From Lachnospiraceae bacterium AC2028 (GTDB lineage: Bacteria > Bacillota > Clostridia > Lachnospirales > Lachnospiraceae), in the NCBI GenBank assembly GCA_000702685.1, contig JNJD01000009.1, positions 175,798-239,797 on the forward strand: a DNA stretch of 64,000 bases, given 5' to 3'. This document shows positions 52,607 through 59,948 of the stretch, one piece after another (positions within the stretch are counted from its first letter, which is position 1; each line of letters begins with the position of its first letter). The translations under genes were made by a program, and so were the position numbers. The notes beneath the pieces are model-generated. The model did not search any database and was not told the origin of the DNA. It saw only the letters and a program-made list of their open reading frames with translations.

Positions 52607-53506
52607 ATGGAATTTGAAAGCGTAATTCACGGAGAATCGATCGTAAAGAGGTACAAGGGTTTCGAACTTAACGTTCCGAAGCTTGATGTTCCCAAGGGCT
52701 TTGCCACCGCACTCATCGGTGAGAACGGTGCGGGCAAGACAACTCTATTGGATATACTCGCAGGGATCAGACTTGATTATCAGGGAAGCCTTAAGTTCTT
52801 CGGAAAGTATGATGACAACGACAGGGAGAATAAGCCCGAAGTCAAGAACAGCATAGGATACGAAGGAACCGGTAATTACTATCTTCCTTCATGGACGATG
52901 AAGCAGGCAAGAGAGATCCAGAGTCTTCTTTTTGCGAATTTCGATGAGGCCAAGTACAAGGATATCTGTTCAAAGCTTGCGGTTCCCGATGATGACAACA
53001 AGAAGGTTTCGGATCTTTCCGACGGAAATAATATGAAGATCAAGCTTGCCGGCGTCCTTTCAAGAGATACCGAGCTCCTTATTCTCGATGAGCCCGCTTC
53101 TCCTCTCGATCCTCTGATGAGAGATAAGCTCAATGATATGATCAGGACATATCTTAACGAAAAAGAAGGAGAAAGGTCGGTAATCTTCTCCACACACAAT
53201 ATCGCAGATATGGAATCCGTAACCGATTATGCGATCATCGTTGAGAACGGAACGATCGTTGAAGAGGGATTCGTAGAGGAACTTAAGGAAAAATACATTC
53301 TTGTCAAGGGTGACAAGAAAGATGAGGAAGCTGCATCGAAGGCTCTTTATTCCAAGACATCCAATAATTTCGGTTTTGAGGGAATCTGTCTCTCATCCAA
53401 ACTTGATGAGCTTGCCGGACTTCCCGTAGTCGAGGAGACTCCCACTCTGTCACAGATCTGCGTTGCGGTCATGAAGCAGAATTCCAAGCTCTACGGAGTA
53501 AACTGA
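52607..53506 (+). CDS. ABC transporter ATP-binding protein with altered signature
   Basis: The 299-residue ATPase has Walker A GENGAGKTT (38-46), a changed signature DLSDGNNMK (LSDGN in place of LSGGQ, near 143), Walker B LLILDEPASPLD (near 161; P replaces G of the D-loop region) and FSTHNIAD. C-terminal 80 residues form an extra domain. This is the YtrB-like ATPase linked with GntR regulators. It begins one base after the GntR stop and precedes the fused permease-protease. ATG 52607 has AGGGAG upstream. Confidence 0.88.
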   Translation: MEFESVIHGESIVKRYKGFELNVPKLDVPKGFATALIGENGAGKTTLLDILAGIRLDYQGSLKFFGKYDDNDRENKPEVKNSIGYEGTGNYYLPSWTMKQAREIQSLLFANFDEAKYKDICSKLAVPDDDNKKVSDLSDGNNMKIKLAGVLSRDTELLILDEPASPLDPLMRDKLNDMIRTYLNEKEGERSVIFSTHNIADMESVTDYAIIVENGTIVEEGFVEELKEKYILVKGDKKDEEAASKALYSKTSNNFGFEGICLSSKLDELAGLPVVEETPTLSQICVAVMKQNSKLYGVN

Positions 53507-53528
53507 CAAGGAGAGCGGAGAAACGGTA

Positions 53529-55277
53529 ATGAAAAAATTCATCACAGCTTACAGGGTGTTTACCCCTGATCTATATACTCTTTTTGCTTTCCTCGGCGGA
53601 AGCGCCGTCCTCATCGGGATCGGTGCATTTATGAACACCGTTACGCTTCCCGGCATTGCACTGATCGTTGTATCGTGCCTGCTGGCTTCGCTGGATGTGC
53701 TCTGCGATTATTTTGTTTTCCAGAGTATCTTTTCGAAGGATTACGGTTTCGGGATCCTTGCCAATTCACATCACGGATATGACGTACTCAGAATGGGTGT
53801 ACGCGCAGACCAGCTCAGAAGATTTATCCAGATCTTCCTGGTTGAGTTTGTGACCGGCATCATCCTTACGAACAGGATGTTTGAGGCAGGATATTTTAAC
53901 AACACGGTTAATTATTTCGGATTCCTTACGCTGATCGCGCTGGCAGTTTATATCGGAGATACAATTTCGTTAAATATCACGAGGAAATTCACCAACTACG
54001 CCGAAGGCATCCTTCCCATCAGTCTTTTCAGCGTGCTGGAAACGGTTGCGGTCTTTGGCATTACCATGATCTTTCTGAATGAGAATCCCGAACCTGTTGC
54101 CACTATGCCTCTTTTGGTGGTTCTCGCGGTTCTGGCAGTTGTTGTGACTTATTGCATGTGTGAAAGAGTCAACCTCCGGTTCAAGGATTCTTTCGGAGAA
54201 AGAAAGGACGGACGTTTCGGGGATGATTCGAAAAAGAAGATGATCGTATTTCTTGCGATCGCATTCGGTATCGACATCATCATGATTCCTCTCATGAAGT
54301 TCGGATTTGACAGGGGGATAGACCTTTCGGTCTTCCTTGTCGCTCAGATGATGTACCCCGCATGCGGTGTTGCTCTCGCAAAGCTTGGTTCCTACAATGA
54401 GGGAAAGCTTCCGAAGGCTGCGTATGTAACGGTTCTTATTCTCGGTGCGGTCTGTATGATCCTTGCTGCTCTCAGCATTATGATGCCGGTCAGCATGGAT
54501 GTTCAGGGCACGGAAACAACATACTACTATCTTATAGCATCCTCGGTCGTTATCATTTTCAATATTTTCTTCACTGTTTTTATATGTGCCTGCGGCAGGG
54601 AAAAGAGAGAGAATGCCGGACTTAAGTTTAACAATCCCGTAAGATCGGTCCTGTTCATACTGCTTCATCTGGTATTGTATTTTTCCTATCTGCTGATCGC
54701 AGTATTCCTGATCTGCCGTATTTCGGATGTGGCTTTTAATATAGTCGACGATTATATCAAGGTCATCTTTTCCGCGGATGCTCCGAAATTATGGGTTTCG
54801 GTACTGCTCAACCTGATCCTTTCCTTCGTGCTTTTCTTCGGAGAGGAATACGGATGGAGATATTACCTCCAGCCCAGAATGCAGAAGAGATTCGGAACCG
54901 CACTCGGAACGATACTTCTCGGTATAGCGTGGGGCGTATGGCACGCAGGAGCGGACTTTATGTATTACTCGAGTGAGACCGGACCTCAGATGCTTGTCGT
55001 ACAGGTGATCGCATGCATCGCAATGGGAATATTCTTCGGATACGCATACATGAAGACGAATAACATCTGGGTTCCCGTTACAATGCACTTTTTCAACAAC
55101 AACCTTGTTGCTGTTTTTAACGGCGGAAACATTCTCGATGCAACGCAGAACAAGGTCATCGGCTGGGGACAGATACCTGTATATATCATAGGATATGCGG
55201 TAATGTGGGCATTCATCTTCACACCCACCATGCTCGGCAAGGTACGTAAAGTTAAGGAGGCAGAAAATGCTCAGTGA
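53529..55277 (+). CDS. ABC permease-like domain fused to CPBP (CAAX-type) membrane protease
   Basis: The 582-residue protein joins two membrane parts. Residues 1-210 resemble the small permease encoded next (six helices, RKFTNYAEGILPISLF near 155). After a charged linker (RFKDSFGERKDGRFG, about 218-232) comes a CPBP/Abi intramembrane protease with E439-E440-x3-R444 (EEYGWR), H472 (WGVWHAGAD) and H520-x3-N524 (MHFFNNN), the four motif positions of that family. CPBP proteins process membrane-bound substrates and several protect against bacteriocins. The fusion to a transporter subunit is unusual. The frame is continuous with even codon use, so it is not a sequencing join. It overlaps the next gene by 11 bases. 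Confidence 0.82.
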   Translation: MKKFITAYRVFTPDLYTLFAFLGGSAVLIGIGAFMNTVTLPGIALIVVSCLLASLDVLCDYFVFQSIFSKDYGFGILANSHHGYDVLRMGVRADQLRRFIQIFLVEFVTGIILTNRMFEAGYFNNTVNYFGFLTLIALAVYIGDTISLNITRKFTNYAEGILPISLFSVLETVAVFGITMIFLNENPEPVATMPLLVVLAVLAVVVTYCMCERVNLRFKDSFGERKDGRFGDDSKKKMIVFLAIAFGIDIIMIPLMKFGFDRGIDLSVFLVAQMMYPACGVALAKLGSYNEGKLPKAAYVTVLILGAVCMILAALSIMMPVSMDVQGTETTYYYLIASSVVIIFNIFFTVFICACGREKRENAGLKFNNPVRSVLFILLHLVLYFSYLLIAVFLICRISDVAFNIVDDYIKVIFSADAPKLWVSVLLNLILSFVLFFGEEYGWRYYLQPRMQKRFGTALGTILLGIAWGVWHAGADFMYYSSETGPQMLVVQVIACIAMGIFFGYAYMKTNNIWVPVTMHFFNNNLVAVFNGGNILDATQNKVIGWGQIPVYIIGYAVMWAFIFTPTMLGKVRKVKEAENAQ

Positions 55278-55923
55278 ATTAAAGAATGCATATAAGCTTG
55301 TACAGTACGGACTTTCGTTAAAAAAGCAGCTTGGATTTGCGGCTCTTTTCGCAGGGATCGGAATAGTGCTTGAGATCGTCACACAGGGAAGACAGTCCAC
55401 AGGAGCTTTCTATATCGTTTTATCGGGACTCTTCATATATCAGCTGATCATCTCTGCGGATGTATCGACTCTTGTTCAGTCATCACCCTACAAAAAGAAG
55501 ATACAGTGCTTCTATCCGATCATTTCCGTTGTTCCCTGGACATATATCACCTTTACGATAATCGTCGTCATTCACTGGCTGTTTGCCAAAGCGGGCGGAG
55601 AGCGCCTTATCCGGGAACATGCGATGAATATATTCCTGATCGGTTGCTTCCTTTTCGTAACGATGATATATTTTGGAGTGACATATAAGTTCTTCGTCAT
55701 ATCGACGGTTTGTATGGTCATATCTATCACTATCCCGATAACGGTAGTGAATATACTGTCCAGAGAAGGATCGACATTCTTCGACAGTTACGGAAAGTGT
55801 GCTGCGATAGCGTATATCCTTCTTACTCTGGGATCGATAGGCTCATATGTCCTGTCTCAGATAACATACAAATTCAATCTTTCCGATATTGCATTCAGGG
55901 GAATGCTCGGCAAAAAGAAATAA
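55267..55923 (+). CDS. ABC transporter permease-like membrane protein (YtrA-linked)
   Basis: The 218-residue protein has six hydrophobic helices and matches in shape the N-terminal half of the preceding fusion; both are about 210 residues with the first loop ending in a VQSSPYKKK-like turn. It would pair with that half to make the membrane part of the transporter driven by the ATPase at 52607. AAGGAGG stands before ATG 55267, overlapping the fusion gene by 11 bases. Its TAA overlaps the LytTR start (TAATG). No named family is certain. Confidence 0.75.
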   Translation: MLSELKNAYKLVQYGLSLKKQLGFAALFAGIGIVLEIVTQGRQSTGAFYIVLSGLFIYQLIISADVSTLVQSSPYKKKIQCFYPIISVVPWTYITFTIIVVIHWLFAKAGGERLIREHAMNIFLIGCFLFVTMIYFGVTYKFFVISTVCMVISITIPITVVNILSREGSTFFDSYGKCAAIAYILLTLGSIGSYVLSQITYKFNLSDIAFRGMLGKKK

Positions 55924-56375
55924 TGAAAGTTACTCTTGAAAAAGTAAATACCCCCGAAGAAGAAGGGGCTCTGATAAAGGCGGCAGAAGTTACCGAGGAG
56001 ATCCGGAATGCAGTGGATCTCCTCGAAAACAACTGCCGCCGCATTTCGGTTTCGGAACTTTCGGAAGAAAGATCGTCCGGTGAGACGGTGATGCTCGGCA
56101 CCGATCAGATCTATTACACGGAATCGATCGATAAGAAAACATTCGTCTATACGAAGGAAAAATGCTACGGTACCAAGCTGAGGCTGTATGAACTGGAAGA
56201 GTCCCTGAGCGCGAATTTCTTCAGGTGTTCCAAATCCCTGATTGTTAATATCCGTAAGATCAGATCCGTAAAGTCGGAGCTGAACGGCAGGATGGTGGCC
56301 GAACTTCTCAACGGTGAACAGCTTGTGATATCGAGAAGCTACGTCAAGGACCTCAAGAGAAAGCTGGGTGTATGA
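55923..56375 (+). CDS. LytTR-domain DNA-binding regulator (stand-alone)
   Basis: The 150-residue regulator has a helical N-terminal part (about 1-50) and a LytTR domain (about 55-148: GTDQIYYTESIDKK, FFRCSKSLIVNI, ISRSYVKDLKRKL). It is of the same length and build as the protein at 16119-16571. ATG 55923 overlaps the permease stop (TAATG), and the DUF3021 gene overlaps it by ATGA. The open frame reaches back to 55710, but that start lies deep in the permease gene. Probable role: controls the ABC genes downstream (57036), whose promoter has a 21-bp direct repeat, under restraint of DUF3021. Confidence 0.9.
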   Translation: MKVTLEKVNTPEEEGALIKAAEVTEEIRNAVDLLENNCRRISVSELSEERSSGETVMLGTDQIYYTESIDKKTFVYTKEKCYGTKLRLYELEESLSANFFRCSKSLIVNIRKIRSVKSELNGRMVAELLNGEQLVISRSYVKDLKRKLGV

Positions 56376-56806
56376 TGGTAAAATTAAAACTTATATTCAA
56401 TCAAACACTTATGATATCAAGTGCGATACTCTTCGGACTCGGAATACAGGAGCTGATAGAGTATCTTGCTACGGGCGATGCGTATTTTACCTGGCAGTGG
56501 TACATACCGCTTTCCATCATCTTCTGTGCATTTGTGTGCTCAGTGCCTTCGCTGATATTCATTGATGATTATTCATCGGGAAAAGTGTATGTTCTTAAGG
56601 TTATCATTCACTTCATATGCATATTCGCTGCGGTCAGTCTGTTTGCGTTTCTTTTCGACTGGTTCGACACACTTACCGGTTATCTGGTAATTGCCGTGAT
56701 GATAGTGGTCATATACGGATTTACATGGGCCGCAACGTACTGGCTTGCAAAGTCCGATGAAAACAAGATCAACAACGCGCTGGATGACTTAAGGGACGAA
56801 GAGTGA
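56372..56806 (+). CDS. DUF3021 four-helix membrane protein, partner of LytTR
   Basis: The 144-residue protein has four membrane helices (about 10-30, 41-62, 74-93, 99-120) and a charged C-terminal tail of about 22 residues, the DUF3021 build. Its gene overlaps the LytTR gene by four bases. Same relation as at 16561-17040. Its role as membrane inhibitor or sensor of the LytTR protein is inferred from streptococcal HdrM/BrsM. ATG 56372 is followed directly by a second ATG. Confidence 0.85.
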   Translation: MMVKLKLIFNQTLMISSAILFGLGIQELIEYLATGDAYFTWQWYIPLSIIFCAFVCSVPSLIFIDDYSSGKVYVLKVIIHFICIFAAVSLFAFLFDWFDTLTGYLVIAVMIVVIYGFTWAATYWLAKSDENKINNALDDLRDEE

Positions 56807-56834
56807 ACACGGGGACGGTTCCTCCGTTCACAAA
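56801..56834. repeat. palindromic REP-like remnant
   Basis: GTGAAC (56803-56808) and GTTCAC (56825-56830) flank ACGGGGACGGTTCCTCC, a string like the GGGGACGGTTC element scattered in many Firmicutes genomes. A weaker copy of the same string starts near 56850 (AGAGACGGCTCCTTC). Confidence 0.4.
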
Positions 56835-56852
56835 GTAAGAAGATAAACATAG

Positions 56853-56903
56853 AGACGGCTCCTTCTTTTACGGATTTAAGTGAACGACGGGGCCGTCTTT
56901 TTG
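56853..56903 (+). terminator. terminator after LytTR-DUF3021
   Basis: AGACGGCTCC (56853-56862) pairs with GGGGCCGTCT (56889-56898), with one G-T pair, then TTTTT. Same relative place as the terminator at 17049-17080. Confidence 0.75.
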
Positions 56904-56922
56904 CATGCATTTTTTGCCGTTC

Positions 56923-56994
56923 ATGCATCTTGGTAATCCCAAAATGCATGTTGGTAGCGTTTCTCTTTTCATATGTTTTGTACCCGTTTATGAT
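56923..56994 (+). promoter_or_regulatory. ABC operon promoter with 21-bp-period direct repeat
   Basis: ATGCATCTTGGTAA (56923-56936) and ATGCATGTTGGTAG (56944-56957) repeat with a period of 21. Eight bases after the second lies TTTTCA (56966-56971), 17-bp spacer, TATGAT (56989-56994). This is the geometry of a LytTR-type activator site. Confidence 0.6.
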
Positions 56995-57035
56995 GCGCTT
57001 GTAAGGAACAGGAAAACAAAACGAAAGGAAAAAAT

Positions 57036-57938
57036 ATGAACGCTATAACAGTTAAAAACCTTATCAAGGATTATAAAGAGCACAGAGCGGTGGACGGAAT
57101 ATCGTTCGAAGTCGGAGAAGGTGAACTCTTCGCATTCCTCGGAGAAAACGGCGCGGGCAAGTCGACCACGATAAACATCCTGAGCACGATCCTGCAGAAG
57201 ACATCCGGCGAAGTCAGGGTTTTCGATTACGAGCTCGGCAGGAACGACGATGAGATAAGAGCTTCGATAGGTATCGTATTCCAGAACTCGGTACTCGATA
57301 ACAAACTCACCGTAAAAGAAAACCTTTATACCAGAGGCGCTTACTACGGATTAACTAAAAAGCAGACCGATGAAAGGCTTTCGGAGTTCAGGGATGGATT
57401 CGAACTCGATGAGATATGGAACAGAAAATACGAAAATCTCTCGGGCGGACAGAGAAGAAGAGTGGATATTGCAAGGGCACTCATCCACGATCCGAAGATC
57501 CTCTTTCTCGATGAGCCGACAACAGGTCTTGATCCAAAGTCCCGCAAGATCGTATGGGACCACATCGATTACCTGCGCAGGGAAAAGAAGATGACGATCT
57601 TCCTTACGACACATTACATGGAAGAGACGGCGGATGCGGATAATGTGGTCATTCTCGATAAAGGGAAGGTCATAGCAAAGGGAACTCCTTCACAGCTCAA
57701 GACCGAATATGCTTCCTCAAGACTTGTATGGTATACGAAGGAAGATGAAGAGAACGAAAAGCTTTTGACCGGAATGAATTACACTTACGATTCGGATCAC
57801 TACAATATCCGTTTCAGGGACAGCATAACAGATCTGCTTTATAACTACCGCAATATGATAACCGATTATGAAGTTATCAAGGGAAGCATGGATGATGTAT
57901 TTTTGAACCTTACCGGAAGGGAGATGGCAAGCGTATGA
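57036..57938 (+). CDS. ABC-2 transporter ATP-binding protein (DrrA-like)
   Basis: The 300-residue ATPase has Walker A GENGAGKST (36-44), signature LSGGQRRR (near 139), Walker B ILFLDEPTTGLD (near 156) and LTTHYMEE, and a C-terminal domain of about 80 residues as in DrrA-type drug or antibiotic exporters. AAAGGAAAAA stands before ATG 57036. It overlaps its permease by ATGA. It is preceded by a terminator and its own repeat-bearing promoter, so it is a separate unit from LytTR-DUF3021, probably its target. Confidence 0.92.
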   Translation: MNAITVKNLIKDYKEHRAVDGISFEVGEGELFAFLGENGAGKSTTINILSTILQKTSGEVRVFDYELGRNDDEIRASIGIVFQNSVLDNKLTVKENLYTRGAYYGLTKKQTDERLSEFRDGFELDEIWNRKYENLSGGQRRRVDIARALIHDPKILFLDEPTTGLDPKSRKIVWDHIDYLRREKKMTIFLTTHYMEETADADNVVILDKGKVIAKGTPSQLKTEYASSRLVWYTKEDEENEKLLTGMNYTYDSDHYNIRFRDSITDLLYNYRNMITDYEVIKGSMDDVFLNLTGREMASV

Positions 57939-58855
57939 GAAAGTTTATGGGATTAACAAAAAGAAATCTTCTGATCTATTTTAAGGATAAAGGGGCGATC
58001 ATTTTTTCACTTCTTACTTCGCTTATAGTTCTTGTTCTTTATCTGCTCTTTTTGAAGGGAACATATCAGGATGCGTTCGATTCCGCACTTGAAGAAGCTC
58101 AGGGACTTGCAATGCTCATAAAGAGCGAAGATGTTGATGCATTCATAAATGTCACGCTTCTGATCGGAATGATGGGCACCGCACTCATTACCGTTCCTTA
58201 CTCCTGCCTCACGACGATCGTCAAGGACAGGGAGAATAAGATCGACTATGATATAAGCGCAACTCCCATAAAGAGATGGCAGATCATTCTTTCCTATTTC
58301 ACATCGGCTGCGATCTCCGCGTGCATCATGACAGGCATTCTTCTTACCGCAGGACTTGTGATCCTTAATATGAACGGCGGACTTCTTCTCGGAGCATCCG
58401 ACATTCTTAAAGCTTACGGAATGGTCGTTCTCGGATCCGTATCCGCTACCGGTTTTTTTATGACCATGATGCCTCTGTTTAAGACATCCCAGTCATCGAG
58501 TGCTTTCTTCGGAATGCTTTCCGCGGCGGCCGGATTTGTGATCGGTGCGTATATTCCTATTTCACAGTTTTCCGAGACCGTGCAGACCGTCTGCAATATC
58601 TTCCCCGCAACTCATGTGACCGTGGCGATAAGGAATATCCTTATGAGCGGTGTGATGAACAGCTTTGATTCTTCCATAGCGGGTGTCGACGGCGGAATGT
58701 TCCTTGAATCGATCAGAAATTCTTTTTCATTCAATGCAAGGATGTTCGAAAACAACATCGGAATGAAAGGAAGCATCATTTATATCGGTGCATTTACATT
58801 GGTCAGCATTGTTGTAATGATCTTCTCATATTCCAAAACCTACAGAAGAAAGTAA
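57935..58855 (+). CDS. ABC-2 transporter permease
   Basis: The 306-residue protein has six helices with the ABC-2 layout: helix near 22-42, an outer loop of about 35 residues, then helices near 68-90, 117-143, 150-172, 178-205 and 278-298. It forms the exporter with the ATPase. ATG 57935 lies in the ATGA overlap. Its stop is one base away from the stop of the convergent LysR gene, with no terminator between. Confidence 0.9.
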   Translation: MRKFMGLTKRNLLIYFKDKGAIIFSLLTSLIVLVLYLLFLKGTYQDAFDSALEEAQGLAMLIKSEDVDAFINVTLLIGMMGTALITVPYSCLTTIVKDRENKIDYDISATPIKRWQIILSYFTSAAISACIMTGILLTAGLVILNMNGGLLLGASDILKAYGMVVLGSVSATGFFMTMMPLFKTSQSSSAFFGMLSAAAGFVIGAYIPISQFSETVQTVCNIFPATHVTVAIRNILMSGVMNSFDSSIAGVDGGMFLESIRNSFSFNARMFENNIGMKGSIIYIGAFTLVSIVVMIFSYSKTYRRK

Positions 58856-58856
58856 A

Positions 58857-59756
58857 TCATTTACATAGCTTTTTCAGAATATCAATGTACGCTGAAGTAA
58901 AAGCGGAGGGCTTTGTCGAAGCCGGAAGGATATAACCTATTTCCATATAATCATCAACATCAAGGGGCCTGGCGATTATGCCGGGCCCGTTTAATTCTTC
59001 ATTGATCACGCCGCTGCATATGGTGTAACCGTTCAGACCCACGAGCATATTAAAGAGCGAAGCTCGGTCACACACTACGATCTCCTTATCGCAGTCGAGG
59101 GTGCTGAGTATCTCTTCGGAAAAGTAAAACGAATTATGGCTTCCCTGCTCATAAGACAGGCGCGGATATGGCTTTAAATCTTCCGTGGTGAGCTTTTTCT
59201 TTTTCGCCAGGGGCGATGACTTGCCGATGAATACATGGGGCTTTGCGGTAAACAGCGGCTCGAATACGAGATTGTTGTCACGCAGGGTTTTAAGGATGAC
59301 GGTTTCATTGAAACTGTTGAGATAGAGTACACCGATCTCACTCTTCATGCGCGCGACGTCCTCTATGATCTCGTAGGTCTGTGTTTCCCTCATATGGAAT
59401 TCGTATTTGTCACCGCCGTATTTTTTGAGCATTTCAACGAAAGCTTCCACGACAAATGAATAATGCTGGGACGATACGCTGAATTTGTTTTTTGCCTGTG
59501 AGGTACCGGTGTATCTTTCTTCTATAAGATTTGTCTGGTCGAGGACCTGCCTTGCGTAACCGAGAAATTCCTCGCCCTCCTTGGTCAGCTGCATGCCTTT
59601 TTTGCTTCTGGTGAAGACAGTTATACCGAATTCCTTTTCCAGTTCCTGAATGGATGAGGTGAGGCTGGGCTGGGCGATGAAGAGCTTACCGGCTGCTTCC
59701 GTGATGTTGCCTGTTTCGGCGACTGTGACTATATATCTGAGCTGTTTTAAAGTCAT
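58857..59756 (-). CDS. LysR-family transcriptional regulator
   Basis: The 299-residue protein is a LysR regulator: N-terminal winged helix (residues about 1-60, MTLKQLRYIVTVAETGNITEAA and so on) and a substrate-binding-like effector domain (about 90-295). It is transcribed away from metE with overlapping palindromes between them, so it is the likely activator of metE-metF, in the manner of MetR/MtaR. Which metabolite it senses is not visible. Confidence 0.9.
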   Translation of the reverse strand: MTLKQLRYIVTVAETGNITEAAGKLFIAQPSLTSSIQELEKEFGITVFTRSKKGMQLTKEGEEFLGYARQVLDQTNLIEERYTGTSQAKNKFSVSSQHYSFVVEAFVEMLKKYGGDKYEFHMRETQTYEIIEDVARMKSEIGVLYLNSFNETVILKTLRDNNLVFEPLFTAKPHVFIGKSSPLAKKKKLTTEDLKPYPRLSYEQGSHNSFYFSEEILSTLDCDKEIVVCDRASLFNMLVGLNGYTICSGVINEELNGPGIIARPLDVDDYMEIGYILPASTKPSAFTSAYIDILKKLCK

Positions 59757-59820
59757 TGTGTTTTTCTTTTCTCCTATAGGTTATACTTATAATGTGTAAT
59801 AGGATATACCGATAACTGTA

Positions 59821-59843
59821 TATCTATTATAGATAAAATCTAT
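59821..59843. promoter_or_regulatory. overlapping palindromes, probable LysR operator
   Basis: TATCTATTATAGATA (59821-59835) and ATAGATAAAATCTAT (59829-59843) are both perfect dyads sharing seven bases. A degenerate direct repeat ATAGGWWATAC lies nearby at about 59776 and 59801. The site is about 25 bases upstream of the metE -35. Confidence 0.6.
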
Positions 59844-59866
59844 GGATAAGTACAGAATATTTGTAT

Positions 59867-59895
59867 TTTACCCGTAAAAGCTGCATCGCTATACT
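59867..59895 (+). promoter_or_regulatory. metE promoter
   Basis: TTTACC (59867-59872), 17-bp spacer, TATACT (59890-59895). The string CATCGCTATAC that includes the -10 (59884-59894) is repeated at 59923-59933 in the leader. The weak -35 suits activation. Confidence 0.6.
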
Positions 59896-59948
59896 CTTTT
59901 TCACAAGGCAAGTTCCAAAAATCATCGCTATACAGAAAGGAAGAAATT

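Noticed and set aside
55710..55922. Upstream extension of the second LytTR frame
   Set aside because: Lies inside the permease gene. ATG 55923 makes the usual TAATG coupling.
59757..59948. SAM riboswitch or T-box before metE
   Set aside because: No T-box sequence, no SAM-I core and no terminator hairpin. The dyads suit a LysR operator.
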